64,000 nt of DNA from JACDHG01 sp963815295 (GCA_963815295.1 CAWFFZ010000008.1:558001-622000), one strand, 5' to 3'. Counted from the stretch's first letter, positions 27,518 to 36,735 are shown. Numbers and translations are program-made. Notes: a model not told the origin generated them from the sequence alone.

Positions 27518-28615
27518 ATGGCCAGCCAGAGTGGTGCTTTGAAGGTCAGTGGAGTGGTTCTGCCCGGCGCCGAGCGCCGAGACCTCTACGTCGTCGAGGG
27601 ACACATCACGTATGACGCAGGGGCCGCCACCGCAGCCGCCGAGTCACTCGGCGACGGGTGGATCGTCGCGGGGCTCGTCGACGCGCACTGCCACATCGGC
27701 CTCGACGAGCACGGTGCCGTGACCGACGACGTGTCGGAACAGCAGGCGCTGGCCGACCGAGACGCAGGCACGCTCCTGGTCCGCGACGCCGGCTCTGCCG
27801 CGGACACCCGCTGGATCGACGAGCGAGAGGACCTCCCGCGGATTATCCGGGCCGGCCGCCACCTCGCCAGACCGAAGCGCTACATCCGCAACTACGCCCA
27901 CGAGGTCGAGCCGGACGAGTTGCCGTCATACGTGGCACAAGAGGCTCAGCGCGGCGACGGGTGGGTCAAGCTGGTCGGTGACTGGATCGATCGCGACGTC
28001 GCCGATCTGGCGCCGTGCTGGCCGCTCGACGCTCTGCGCGCGGCCATCGACACCGCACACGCGTATGGCGCCCGGGTGACCGCGCACTGCTTCGGCGAGG
28101 AGTCGCTGCCCGACCTGTTCGAGGCCGGCATCGACTGCATCGAACACGGCACCGGTCTGACGAGTGACCTGATCGACACGATGGCCACCCGAGGCATCGC
28201 GTTGGTGCCGACGGTCAAGCAGTTGGAGCGGTTCCCTGACTACGCGACTGCGGGGGAGGCGCGCTTCCCGGCGTACGCCGCGCGGATGCGCAGCCTCTTC
28301 GACCGGCGCGAGGAGACGATCAGCGGGGCGTACGACGCTGGTGTGCCGATCTATGCGGGCACCGATGCCGGGGGAGTGCTGCCCCATGGGCTCATCGCCG
28401 AGGAGGTCCTGGGGCTTGCGAGCTACGGGATCACGCCGGAGGACGCCTTGGGGGCTGCGTCGTGGCGTGCCCGGCCCTGGTTGGGCCGGCCGGGCGGGAA
28501 CCTCGACGAGGGCGATCCCGCTGACTTCGTGGTGTATGACACCAACCCCCTCGACGACCTGCGGGTGCTCTCCCACCCGAAGCGGATCGTGCTGCGCGGC
28601 CGCGTCGTCGCCTGA
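27518..28615 (+). CDS. Amidohydrolase family protein
   Basis: A 365-residue metal-dependent hydrolase of the imidazolonepropionase/prolidase type. Zinc-ligand motifs are LVDAHCHIGLD (HxH), KLVGDW (Lys/bridging region), VTAHCF, IEHGT and AGTDAGG. It is syntenic with an amidohydrolase downstream of ffh in mycobacteria; the substrate is unknown. TAGCGT lies six bases before the ATG with no ribosome binding site, so it is probably leaderless. Confidence 0.88.
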   Translation: MASQSGALKVSGVVLPGAERRDLYVVEGHITYDAGAATAAAESLGDGWIVAGLVDAHCHIGLDEHGAVTDDVSEQQALADRDAGTLLVRDAGSAADTRWIDEREDLPRIIRAGRHLARPKRYIRNYAHEVEPDELPSYVAQEAQRGDGWVKLVGDWIDRDVADLAPCWPLDALRAAIDTAHAYGARVTAHCFGEESLPDLFEAGIDCIEHGTGLTSDLIDTMATRGIALVPTVKQLERFPDYATAGEARFPAYAARMRSLFDRREETISGAYDAGVPIYAGTDAGGVLPHGLIAEEVLGLASYGITPEDALGAASWRARPWLGRPGGNLDEGDPADFVVYDTNPLDDLRVLSHPKRIVLRGRVVA

Positions 28616-28629
28616 GCACCGGTATCAAC

Positions 28630-29868
28630 TCACGTAGTGCCCGGCTCCAAACGACCACCGGGGGCGATGGTGGCACCCGCAGCGATGACGCTGTCGCGGC
28701 CGACCAGCACGAGCTCGTCGACAGTCGGGCCAGCGTCGGTCGACTCAGCGCCGGCCGGTCGAGCGCCCACCTTGGCATCTGCGCTCACCACTACCCGGGT
28801 GTCGAGGATTGACCACGACACCTGTGCCCCGCCTTCGACCCGCACTCCCGTGAAGAGGACGGAGTCGGTCACTGTCGCACCTGCCTCGATGACGACACCC
28901 GGCCCGAGCACGCTCCGGCGTACGACGCCGTAGACCTCGCATTCGGCACTCAACAGGCTGTTGTCGACCGTGGCGCTTGCGTGGATCCGAGCCGGCGGGC
29001 CTTGCGGAGTGCGGGTGAGGATCGGCCAGTGATGATTGCCCAAAACGTCGATGTCGCCGTCGATGAGGTCCCGGTGTGCGGCGAAGTATGTGTCGGGTCT
29101 GCCCACGTCTTTCCAGTAACCAGGCATCCGGTGCTCGTAGACAGCGCCGCGCTCGACCAGACGTGGGAGCAGGTGCTCGCCGAAGTCGCCGAGGCCGGTC
29201 TCATCGGCGTCGGCATGCTCGGTCAGCTCCGACTGGAGCTCCTCGACGACCGTCAGCAGCACCGCCGGGTCATACACGAACACCTCGGTCGCGATGACAC
29301 CTGTCGAGGGGCGCTCAGGCTTGTAGTCGAAGTTCGTGACCCTCCCCAGCCGGTTGGCGGTCACCGTCGCATGGTGGACCGCCTCGGCGAGGTCGACCTC
29401 TGTCGTGACGACCGTGCACTCGGCGCCCTTCTCATCGTGTCGGTCGATCGCGTCTTCGAAGTCGAATCCATAGATGTGGTCAGAGCTCATCACGAGGAGG
29501 ATCTCCGGCTCGGCGGCCCGGATCTGGTCGCGGACGCGATACAGGACGTCAGCGTTGCCCTTGGCGAGCCCATCCTCGTCAGTGCCCACGCCCTCCTGTG
29601 GGATGAGCAGCCGGAACCCACCATGCGTGCGGTCGAGGTCCCAGGGGCGTCCGTTGGCCACCTCGGCGTCCAGCGAGCTCGGCTGGTACTGGATCGACAG
29701 CCAGACCTCGGCGACGCCACTGTGCTTGAGGTTGGACAACGGGAAGTCGATCAGCTGGAACACACCAGCGAAGGGCAGGGAGGGTTTGGCGCGCTCGCGC
29801 GTGAGCACGTCCATCCGGCCACCTGCGCCACCGGCAAGCACGATGGCCAAGACCTTGCGACGCGACAT
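28630..29868 (-). CDS. Glucose-1-phosphate adenylyltransferase-like protein (GlgC family)
   Basis: A 412-residue sugar nucleotidyltransferase: an N-terminal NTP-transferase domain (VLAIVLAGGAGGRMDVLTRE, RAKPSLPFAG, VMSSDHIYGFDF) and a C-terminal left-handed beta-helix. The domain order and FPLSNLKHSGVAEVWL fit ADP-glucose pyrophosphorylase for glycogen or trehalose metabolism. The usual GGxGTRL loop here is GGAGGRM. Whether ADP-glucose is the true product is inferred. The ATG at 29868 was preferred to an upstream in-frame start. Confidence 0.82.
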   Translation of the reverse strand: MSRRKVLAIVLAGGAGGRMDVLTRERAKPSLPFAGVFQLIDFPLSNLKHSGVAEVWLSIQYQPSSLDAEVANGRPWDLDRTHGGFRLLIPQEGVGTDEDGLAKGNADVLYRVRDQIRAAEPEILLVMSSDHIYGFDFEDAIDRHDEKGAECTVVTTEVDLAEAVHHATVTANRLGRVTNFDYKPERPSTGVIATEVFVYDPAVLLTVVEELQSELTEHADADETGLGDFGEHLLPRLVERGAVYEHRMPGYWKDVGRPDTYFAAHRDLIDGDIDVLGNHHWPILTRTPQGPPARIHASATVDNSLLSAECEVYGVVRRSVLGPGVVIEAGATVTDSVLFTGVRVEGGAQVSWSILDTRVVVSADAKVGARPAGAESTDAGPTVDELVLVGRDSVIAAGATIAPGGRLEPGTT

Positions 29869-30124
29869 GGAGGTCAACCTACGTCCCGCGCCGCGGAGCC
29901 ACACCCGGTGGCCCTCGCCGCGGGAGCGCGATTCTCGGGTCCGAGCCCTCGCGCGACAACGGCTCAGTTAGGGGTTGCGGTGCATGTCTGGCAGAATGTG
30001 GGCCGACTTCGAGTCGCGTCGGCCCTCTCATCCGGCGTCGCTCGGATCCTCCGCGAACAAGGTTCTGGTCCCCACCCAGTACGTCGTTCGCACCCACACC
30101 AGAAACCAAGGAGACACCACACTC

Positions 30125-30772
30125 GTGGCCGTCAAGATTCGCCTCAAGCGGATGGGCAAGATCCGCCAGCCGTACTACCGCATCGTTGTCGCCGACTCGC
30201 GCACCAAGCGCGACGGACGCGTGATCGAAGAGATCGGTAAGTACCACCCCAAGCAGGACCCGAGCTTCATCGAGGTCGACTCCGAGCGAGCGCTGTACTG
30301 GCTAGGTGTGGGAGCCCAGCCGAGTGAGCCTGTCGCCGCGATTCTCAAGGTGACCGGTGACTGGCAGAAGTTCACCGGTGCCGCTGCCCCTGAGCCGATG
30401 AAGGTGGCCGGCGCCAAGCGCGACAAGGCCGAGATCTTCAACGAGGCCCTCAAGGACGCGCAGAGCGAGCCGAAGACCGAGGCCGTCACGCCGCGGAAGG
30501 CAGCCGCCAAGAAGACCACCGCCGCTCCGGCAGCAGAGGCACCGGCAGCGGAGGCACCGGCAGCGGAAGCTCCGGCAGCCGAGACACCCGCAGCCGAGGC
30601 CGACGCAGCCGCGGCGCCTGTCGAAGAGGCGCCGGTCGAAGAGGCGCCTGTCGAAGAGGCCTCGCCGATCGCTGACGCCTCGGTTGCCGACGCCGCCGTC
30701 GTCGAAGACGCACCTGAAGAAGCGACCGAGACGCCGACAGACGGCGCTGACGACGACGCTGCCAAGGCCTGA
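30125..30772 (+). CDS. rpsP: 30S ribosomal protein S16 with long acidic tail
   Basis: A 215-residue S16. Residues 1-80 are the normal ribosomal core (AVKIRLKRMGKIRQPYYRIV, GKYHPKQ, ALYWLGVGAQPSEPV). The remaining 130 or so residues are a low-complexity Ala/Pro/Glu tail encoded by two minisatellites: five 15-base APAAE-type units (30524-30598) and three APVEE units (30614-30658). GTG start with AAGGAG upstream. It opens the rpsP-KH-rimM-trmD group. Confidence 0.96.
   Translation: MAVKIRLKRMGKIRQPYYRIVVADSRTKRDGRVIEEIGKYHPKQDPSFIEVDSERALYWLGVGAQPSEPVAAILKVTGDWQKFTGAAAPEPMKVAGAKRDKAEIFNEALKDAQSEPKTEAVTPRKAAAKKTTAAPAAEAPAAEAPAAEAPAAETPAAEADAAAAPVEEAPVEEAPVEEASPIADASVADAAVVEDAPEEATETPTDGADDDAAKA
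30524..30658 (+). repeat. 15-bp tandem repeats inside rpsP
   Basis: Five imperfect 15-base units encoding (A/T)PAAE occupy 30524-30598, and after a short break three near-identical 15-base units encoding APVEE occupy 30614-30658. All are in frame, so length changes would keep the S16 frame open. Confidence 0.9.
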
Positions 30773-30774
30773 CG

Positions 30775-31041
30775 ATGCTCACCGACGCTCTCGACCACCT
30801 GGTCCGCGGCATCGTCGACAACCCCGACGACGTGAGCGTGCGTGCGCGACAGCATCGAGGTCGCAACCCCCGGTTCGCGGGTCAGGCTGAGACTCTCGAG
30901 GTTCGGGTGCATCCTGACGACCTGGGCCGCGTAATCGGTCGATCTGGCCGCACTGCCACCGCGCTGCGCACCGTGCTCCAGGCACTCAGCGGGCAACAAG
31001 GCGTCCGGATCGACTTCGTCGACGTCGACAAACGACGCTGA
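30775..31041 (+). CDS. KH domain RNA-binding protein (KhpA family)
   Basis: An 88-residue single KH domain with the GxxG loop in GRVIGRSGRTATALRTVL. The family binds RNA broadly and affects cell division and RNA stability, often with KhpB (Jag). It lies two bases after the rpsP stop, the usual place, and is surely co-transcribed with it. Confidence 0.93.
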   Translation: MLTDALDHLVRGIVDNPDDVSVRARQHRGRNPRFAGQAETLEVRVHPDDLGRVIGRSGRTATALRTVLQALSGQQGVRIDFVDVDKRR

Positions 31042-31057
31042 CGCGCCGCTGACCGTC

Positions 31058-31582
31058 GTGGCGGGCATCGAACTGCTCGTGGGCAAGATCGGTCGCGCCC
31101 ATGGCCTCAGCGGTGATGTCGGAGTCGACGTGCGCACGGACGAGCCCGAACGACGCTTCGCCGATGGCACGACGTTTGCTACCACGCGCGGCACGTTGAC
31201 GGTTGCGTCCACCCGGTGGCACAGCGGTCGGCTGCTCGTCAGGTTCGAGGAGGTGCCCGACCGCACCGTCGCTGAGACGTTGCGTGGGACCGAGTTGCAC
31301 ATCGAGGTGCGCCCAGATGAGCGGCCCGACGACCCGGAGGAGTTCTACGACCACCAGCTGGTCGGGTTGCACGCCGAGACCGCGACCGGCGAGCCGGTAG
31401 GACCGGTCGCCGAGGTCCTCCATCTGCCCGCGCAGGACGTGCTCGTCATACGTCACGACACCGGTGACATCTTGGTCCCGTTCATCGCCGAGTTCGTTCC
31501 CACCGTCGACGTCGAGCGTGGTCGGGTCGTCGTCATCGACCGTCCCGGACTGATCTCCGACCAAGAGTCGACGACGACGTGA
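31058..31582 (+). CDS. rimM: 16S rRNA processing protein RimM
   Basis: A 174-residue assembly factor for the 30S head that binds S19. The N-terminal RimM domain begins LLVGKIGRAHGLSGDVGVDV, and the PRC-barrel domain (FYDHQLVGLHAETA, DVLVIRHDTGDILVPFI) follows. GTG start shortly after the KH gene; trmD follows ten bases later. Confidence 0.95.
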   Translation: MAGIELLVGKIGRAHGLSGDVGVDVRTDEPERRFADGTTFATTRGTLTVASTRWHSGRLLVRFEEVPDRTVAETLRGTELHIEVRPDERPDDPEEFYDHQLVGLHAETATGEPVGPVAEVLHLPAQDVLVIRHDTGDILVPFIAEFVPTVDVERGRVVVIDRPGLISDQESTTT

Positions 31583-31592
31583 GTGACTGACA

Positions 31593-32834
31593 GTGCGCAT
31601 CGACGTCGTCTCGATCTTCCCTGACTACCTGGCGCCATTGGAGCTTTCGCTGCTCGGCCGCGCCACCGACGACGGGCTGCTCGAGGTGCATACGCACGAC
31701 CTTCGGTCGTGGGCCCATGACACGCATCGCACCGTCGACGACTCCCCGTACGGCGGTGGTGCCGGGATGGTGATGAAGCCCGAGCCTTGGGGCGAAGCCC
31801 TCGACGACCTGCTCGCTATCCCGATCGCGACCGCGGCCGCCGAGCCGCGGCTGATCGTCCCCAGCGCCTCAGGTATGCCGTTCAAGCAAGCCGATGCCGA
31901 GCGCCTCAGCAGGGAGTCGCGGCTGATCTTCGCCTGCGGTCGTTACGAGGGCATCGACCAGCGCGTGATTGACCACTTCTCCGCGCGACTGCCTGTCGAG
32001 GAGATCAGCGTCGGCGACTACGTCCTCAACGGTGGTGAGGCCGCGACCCTCGTGATCATCGAAGCCGTCGCGCGACTCATCCCCGGGTTCATGGGCAACC
32101 CCGAGTCGCTGACGGAGGAGTCTCATCTCAACGGTCCGGCCGGCGGTCTGCTCGAGTACCCCGTCTACACCAGGCCACCGCGGTGGCGTGACCTTGACGT
32201 CCCGGAGGTGCTGTTCTCCGGCCATCACAAGCTGATCGCCGACTGGCGTCGCGACCAGGCACGCCACCGCACGGCCAGTAGGCGGCCTGACCTGCTGCCG
32301 CCCAGCCACACGTTGACATCCTCGGACCTGAGTGGCGACGGTCCCGGCGACCAGATCGGGGGAGTGGAGCTCCGGCTCGCCAATCGCGGTGACGCGGCAG
32401 AGCTGCTCACGCTGCAGCGCGCCTGCTGGGTCACCGAGGCCCAGCTCAACGACGCCCTCCACCTGCCAGCACTCACGGAGAGCCTCGACGACGTCATCGC
32501 GGGGCTCGACCTGTGGTCGACCTGGGTGTTGCGGGTGGGAGGCCGCCTGGTCGGCTCGGTGCGGGCGGGCCTGCGCGGTGACAGCTGGGAGATCGGGCGG
32601 CTGATGGTGGCGCCCGACCTCCAGGGCCGTGGAGTGGGGAAGCGGCTGCTCGACCTTGCCGAGTCCTCGGCTCCGCCCGAGGCGACCCGGTTGTCGGTGT
32701 TCACCGGCGCGGCCAGCGTCTCCAACCTGCGCATGTACAAGCGAGCCGGCTATCGGCCGACGGGTGAGCCGTTCGTGGACAGCTCCGGTGTTGTCGACCC
32801 CGGCGTCATCCGGCTGGCCAAGCGGCGTACCTGA
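31593..32834 (+). CDS. trmD: tRNA (guanine(37)-N(1))-methyltransferase TrmD fused to a GNAT acetyltransferase
   Basis: A 413-residue single frame with two domains. Residues 1 to about 235 are a full TrmD: SPYGGGAGMVMKPEPW, FACGRYEGIDQRV, SVGDYVLNGGEAA and LEYPVYTRPPRW, the trefoil-knot and tRNA-binding parts that make m1G37. After a Ser/Gly linker, residues of about 250-413 are a GNAT domain (VELRLANRGDAAELL, MVAPDLQGRGVGKRLLDLAE as motif A). TrmD alone is usually 230-270 residues. No stop or frameshift separates the parts. The acetyltransferase substrate is unknown. GTG start. Confidence 0.93.
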   Translation: MRIDVVSIFPDYLAPLELSLLGRATDDGLLEVHTHDLRSWAHDTHRTVDDSPYGGGAGMVMKPEPWGEALDDLLAIPIATAAAEPRLIVPSASGMPFKQADAERLSRESRLIFACGRYEGIDQRVIDHFSARLPVEEISVGDYVLNGGEAATLVIIEAVARLIPGFMGNPESLTEESHLNGPAGGLLEYPVYTRPPRWRDLDVPEVLFSGHHKLIADWRRDQARHRTASRRPDLLPPSHTLTSSDLSGDGPGDQIGGVELRLANRGDAAELLTLQRACWVTEAQLNDALHLPALTESLDDVIAGLDLWSTWVLRVGGRLVGSVRAGLRGDSWEIGRLMVAPDLQGRGVGKRLLDLAESSAPPEATRLSVFTGAASVSNLRMYKRAGYRPTGEPFVDSSGVVDPGVIRLAKRRT

Positions 32835-32894
32835 CACAGCGGATCGCGGCTGGGTCGATTTCCCGGTCGTGGCGTGCTGTGGCAGACTTGGGCG

Positions 32895-32923
32895 TTGGCG
32901 TCACAGTCTTTTCGCTGTATGTC
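32895..32923 (+). promoter_or_regulatory. Probable rplS promoter
   Basis: TTGGCG (32895-32900) and TATGTC (32918-32923) with a 17-base spacer lie in the 206-base gap between trmD and rplS. Transcription would begin near 32930 and leave a leader of about 110 bases before the rplS ATG. Confidence 0.45.
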
Positions 32924-33040
32924 GAGCAACGGTTCTGCCGCAGGGGAGCCGCCGACACGACGTGTGCGACGCCCCATCTGACGACGTACCACCGACAAAC
33001 GCGTGGGTGACCTGTGGCACCGACGAGGAGAGCGATCAAC

Positions 33041-33403
33041 ATGACTCACCCCATTGATGCACTCGCCGGCGACCGTGCTCGCGATGACATCCCCGAGTTC
33101 CGCGCGGGTGACACGCTGAAGGTCCACGTCAAGGTCGTTGAAGGGACCCGCTCTCGGGTCCAGCTGTTCCAGGGTGTCTGCATCCGCATCCATGGCTCCG
33201 GTATCGGCCGTACGTTCACCGTCCGCAAGGTGAGCTTCGGCGTCGGTGTCGAGCGCACGTTTCCCCTCCACACGCCGATCGTCGACAAGATCGAAGTCGT
33301 GACCCGTGGAGATGTCCGCCGGGCGAAGCTGTACTACCTGCGCAACCTCCGCGGCAAGGCCGCCAAGATCAAGGAGAAGCGCGAGGCTCCGGTCTCTCGC
33401 TGA
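33041..33403 (+). CDS. rplS: 50S ribosomal protein L19
   Basis: A 120-residue L19 at the 30S-50S interface. Typical segments are IPEFRAGDTLKVHVKVVEG, VQLFQGVCIRIHGSGIG, TFTVRKVSFGVGVERTFP and AKLYYLRNLRGKAAKIKE. The ATG at 33041 has AGGAGAG eight bases upstream; the longer open frame is not similar to L19. It precedes the signal peptidase genes as in other actinobacteria. Confidence 0.97.
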   Translation: MTHPIDALAGDRARDDIPEFRAGDTLKVHVKVVEGTRSRVQLFQGVCIRIHGSGIGRTFTVRKVSFGVGVERTFPLHTPIVDKIEVVTRGDVRRAKLYYLRNLRGKAAKIKEKREAPVSR

Positions 33404-33425
33404 AACCCCGGGTTAGGCTCCCCGG

Positions 33426-34316
33426 GTGACGAACGAGCGCGGCGACGAGGGTGAAAGCGCCGCCTCGGTGAATCCTCGCCCCGACTCCGTGCAGCCAGGT
33501 GTAGATGGCGCCTCCACTGCGCCGCGTGGGCGCCTCAGGCGGCAGCGTCAGCGCGCTCAGAAGCCGGCGCTCCCGGTGTGGCAGGAGACACTGCTGCTCG
33601 TCGGGATGGCACTCGTCCTGGCCATCATCATCAAGACGTTCCTGTTGCAGGCGTTCTACATCCCTTCGGGGTCGATGCGCGACACGCTCAAGGTCGACGA
33701 CCGGATCCTCGTGCAGAAGATGTCCTACTGGTTCGGCGACGTCGAACGTGGAGACACGGTCGTCTTCGACGATCCCGCCCACTGGTTGGGTGACGAAACC
33801 ACCGGGCAAGGCCCGAGCAACGTCGTGACGAAGAGTCTGGCCGTGATAGGTCTCTATCCGGCTGGTGGTCACTTGGTGAAGCGGGTCATCGGCGTAGGTG
33901 GCGACACCGTCGAATGCGTCCGCGGATCCGTCGAGGTCAACGGCGAGCGGCTCGACGAGAGTGCGTATGTCACCTTGTCGCCCCAAGCCTGCCAAGGTGA
34001 CTGGACGGTCATGGTGCCGGACGACCACCTCTGGGTTCTCGGTGACAACCGCAGTAACTCGGCCGACTCGCGTGCGCACATGGGTGACCCGGGCGGCGGG
34101 TTCATCCCCAGCGACGATGTCGTCGGCAAAGTCTTCGCCGTGGTGTGGCCTCCAGAGAACTGGACATTCATCGGCCGCCCCGGCATCTTCGACGACGCCC
34201 GCCTCGACCAGGCGGCGGGTTTCGCCACTCTGAGCGCGCCCGGCGGGTTAGCGTTGATGTCTATCCCCTTGCTCCGCAGACGACGTCGCCCCCAGAACAG
34301 GAAACCGCGCAAATGA
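33426..34316 (+). CDS. lepB: Signal peptidase I (first copy)
   Basis: A 296-residue type I signal peptidase that cuts Sec and Tat signal peptides outside the membrane. A long polar N-terminus precedes a membrane helix (about 53-72); the catalytic serine is S83 in YIPSGSMRDTL and the general base is K152 in LVKRVIGVGGD; GDNRSNSADSR is box E. GTG start has TAGGCT six bases upstream and no ribosome binding site, so it may be leaderless. Its stop overlaps the next gene's ATG. Confidence 0.94.
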   Translation: MTNERGDEGESAASVNPRPDSVQPGVDGASTAPRGRLRRQRQRAQKPALPVWQETLLLVGMALVLAIIIKTFLLQAFYIPSGSMRDTLKVDDRILVQKMSYWFGDVERGDTVVFDDPAHWLGDETTGQGPSNVVTKSLAVIGLYPAGGHLVKRVIGVGGDTVECVRGSVEVNGERLDESAYVTLSPQACQGDWTVMVPDDHLWVLGDNRSNSADSRAHMGDPGGGFIPSDDVVGKVFAVVWPPENWTFIGRPGIFDDARLDQAAGFATLSAPGGLALMSIPLLRRRRRPQNRKPRK

Positions 34317-35227
34317 CGCACCAGCCCCAGCACCTCGGCGCTGGCACCGGTGATTCAGCTCCCGATCAAGAACCAGTGGCCAGCGAGCAGAAGCCCGTGA
34401 CCACAGAGAAGGAGCCCGTCGCCACCGAGCCAGTCGGGGCGCAGACCGAGGTGGGGACCAAGCCGAAACCAGCTGGACGAAAGTCCCGGCGCGCGCAGCA
34501 CAAGGACGACGAAACCACCCTCTCCGCGGCCGGCCACGCCGGCAGATTCGTCCGCGAGATCGTCATCATCGTGGTGATCGCTCTCGTCGCCTCCGCCTTG
34601 CTGCGGGCATTCGTCGTCCAGGCCTTCTTCGTCCCAAGCGGCTCGATGCTCCCTGAGATCCAGCTCAACGACCGGATCCTGGTGACCCGGATCGGCAACA
34701 TCGACCGAGGAGAGGTCGTGGTGTTCGAGGACCCCGGAGGGTGGATCGGATCCGGCGAGTCGGCCCCCCCGCCAGGGGCAATTCGCAGCGGGTTCGAGTT
34801 CATCGGGGTGCTTCCCGCCTCGGGGCATGAGCATCTCGTGAAGCGCGTGATCGGCCTTCCCGGCGACCATGTTGTCTGTTGCAACCAAGACGGGTTGCTC
34901 ACGATCAACGACTATCCGGTTGACGAGTCCGACTTCCTCTTCCAGAAGGAAAAGCGAGCAGACAACGTGTCCTTCGATGTCATCGTCCCCGAAGACAGCA
35001 TCTTCGTCCTCGGCGATCATCGGTATGTCTCGGGCGACTCGTCGCGCCACCTTGAGTCAGGCGATGCGTTCATCCCGATGGACCTCGTAACCGGCCGTGC
35101 GTTCGCTGTTGTGTGGCCGAGGTCGAACGCCCACATGTTGCGCATCCCAGATGCTTATGACGACGTCCCCGAGGGCGGCGACGCTCCGAGCGAGGGTGTG
35201 ATCAACTCGGTCGAGGGCGGGTCGTGA
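34313..35227 (+). CDS. lepB: Signal peptidase I (second copy)
   Basis: A 304-residue type I signal peptidase next to its paralogue, with an acidic, Pro/Glu-rich cytoplasmic N-terminus (about 1-75), one membrane helix (about 82-100), catalytic S111 (FVPSGSMLPEI) and K177 (LVKRVIGLPGD), and LGDHRYVSGDSSRH as box E. Tandem signal peptidases are usual in actinobacteria and suggest shared or split substrates. Overlaps the first copy by four bases and rnhB by one or four. Confidence 0.94.
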   Translation: MTHQPQHLGAGTGDSAPDQEPVASEQKPVTTEKEPVATEPVGAQTEVGTKPKPAGRKSRRAQHKDDETTLSAAGHAGRFVREIVIIVVIALVASALLRAFVVQAFFVPSGSMLPEIQLNDRILVTRIGNIDRGEVVVFEDPGGWIGSGESAPPPGAIRSGFEFIGVLPASGHEHLVKRVIGLPGDHVVCCNQDGLLTINDYPVDESDFLFQKEKRADNVSFDVIVPEDSIFVLGDHRYVSGDSSRHLESGDAFIPMDLVTGRAFAVVWPRSNAHMLRIPDAYDDVPEGGDAPSEGVINSVEGGS

Positions 35228-35949
35228 TGGCGCCGCTGCCGCGCGGAACCACTGTGCGTCGCGACGCCGGACTCTACGGCTACGAACGAGCGCTGCGACG
35301 GGTCGGGCTTGGCCCGGTTGCCGGAGTCGACGAGGCCGGCCGAGGTGCCTGTGCCGGGCCGCTGGTCGCTGGCGCCGTCGTGCTCGGCGAGGGTGGTGCG
35401 AGCGTCATACCAGGACTGCGGGATTCCAAGCTGCTCACCCCGATGGCGCGTGAGCGCTGCTACCGGCAGATCGTCCGGCGTGCGATCGCCTGGTCGGCTG
35501 TCGTCGTCTCGGCCGACGAGTGCGATGGCCTGGGAATGCATGTCGCCAACATCGAAGCGCTGCGTCGGGCGTTGGCGCGGCTGGATGTGGATCCCCACTA
35601 CGTGCTGACCGACGGCTTCCCCGTCGACGGGCTCGGTGTGCCGGGGCTCGCCGTCTGGAAGGGCGATCGCGTGGCGGCCTGCATCGCAGCTGCATCGGTG
35701 ATTGCGAAGGTGACTCGTGACGCGATCATGACCGACATGCACGACGACTACCCGGAGTACGCCTTCGCCGTGCACAAGGGCTATTGCACCAAGGAACACC
35801 AAGACGCGCTCCAGGCGCACGGTCCCTGCCCGCAACACCGGCGACGGTTCATCAACGTACGCCGGGCCGGCGGCTGGGTTTTCGACCCGTCTGCGGCCGA
35901 GGACGGCGACGAGGCCGTCTCCCACCAAGGCGCAGGAGGGTCAGGATGA
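35224..35949 (+). CDS. rnhB: Ribonuclease HII
   Basis: A 241-residue RNase HII that cuts at ribonucleotides embedded in DNA. Catalytic motifs are GVDEAGRGACAGP, LRDSKLLTP, GLGMHVANIEALRRAL, TDGFPV and SVIAKVTRDAIM. A GTG at 35224 and an ATG at 35227 are both possible starts overlapping the lepB stop. It ends in an ATGA overlap with the DUF2469 gene. Confidence 0.95.
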   Translation: MMAPLPRGTTVRRDAGLYGYERALRRVGLGPVAGVDEAGRGACAGPLVAGAVVLGEGGASVIPGLRDSKLLTPMARERCYRQIVRRAIAWSAVVVSADECDGLGMHVANIEALRRALARLDVDPHYVLTDGFPVDGLGVPGLAVWKGDRVAACIAAASVIAKVTRDAIMTDMHDDYPEYAFAVHKGYCTKEHQDALQAHGPCPQHRRRFINVRRAGGWVFDPSAAEDGDEAVSHQGAGGSG

Positions 35950-36254
35950 GTGCCGAGGACCTGGAGAAGTACGAAACCGAGATGGAGCTGCATCTCTACC
36001 GGGAGTACCGCGATGTGGTCAACATCTTCAAGTACGTCGTCGAGACCGACCGCCGCTTCTATCTCTGCAACGTCGTCGACCTCAAGGTCCGCACCGAGGC
36101 TGGTGACGCGTACTTCGAGGTGACCATGTCCGACGCGTGGGTCTGGGACATGTACCGCCCGGCGCGGTTCGCGAAGAACGTCAAGGTCGTGACGTTCAAG
36201 GACGTCAACATCGAGGAGTTGGCGAAGTCCGACCTGGAGCCGCCCAAGCCCTGA
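35946..36254 (+). CDS. DUF2469 family protein
   Basis: A 102-residue, strongly conserved actinobacterial protein (MSAEDLEKYETEMELHLYREYRD, VVETDRRFYLCNVVDL) of unknown function that always follows rnhB. ATG start in a four-base overlap with the rnhB stop and a GTCAGG site upstream. Confidence 0.93.
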   Translation: MSAEDLEKYETEMELHLYREYRDVVNIFKYVVETDRRFYLCNVVDLKVRTEAGDAYFEVTMSDAWVWDMYRPARFAKNVKVVTFKDVNIEELAKSDLEPPKP

Positions 36255-36359
36255 CCGGAGTTTCCACAGGTTCGCCGGTTTGGTCCCATCGTCCACAGCC
36301 TCGCGTCTCCTGTCGGGCCGCGTCGCGCTGTTCCCGCACGCTGGGCGTGGAGGTGCCAG

Positions 36360-36734
36360 ATGACGACCACACACGCGCAGCGCAAGGCTCTCGGAGATTT
36401 CGGCGAACGCCTCGCCGCTCGCCGCTTGAGCGATGCGGGCTACGCCGTCCTCGACCGCAACTGGAGGTGCCGCGAGGGGGAGATCGACATCGTGGCTCGC
36501 GACGGCGCCACTTTGGTGGTCTGCGAGGTCAAGACGCGCAGCAGCCAGGCATTCGGCACGCCGGTCGAGGCGATCACGACGATCAAGGCGGGTCGTCTCT
36601 GCCGCCTGGGGTGGCGTTGGGTCGCGGCGCACCCCGACGTCCCTGGGTTGGTTGCGGTCCGCGTCGATGTGGTGGCCGTCGTACGTCGGCGGCAGGGTGC
36701 GGCTGAGGTCGAACACCTGGTCGGGGTGGTCTGA
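36360..36734 (+). CDS. UPF0102 protein YraN
   Basis: A 124-residue nuclease-fold protein of the YraN family. The restriction-endonuclease-like core is visible: LGDFGERLAARRL, GEIDIVARDG and VVCEVKTRSS (E-x-K). It is probably a DNA-processing nuclease, but its role is not established. ATG at 36360; comM begins two bases after its stop. Confidence 0.9.
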   Translation: MTTTHAQRKALGDFGERLAARRLSDAGYAVLDRNWRCREGEIDIVARDGATLVVCEVKTRSSQAFGTPVEAITTIKAGRLCRLGWRWVAAHPDVPGLVAVRVDVVAVVRRRQGAAEVEHLVGVV

Positions 36735-36735
36735 G

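Noticed and set aside
28981..30240. Plus-strand open frame of 419 codons over the GlgC-like gene
   Set aside because: Antisense to a well-supported gene and running into the rpsP region; no domain seen.
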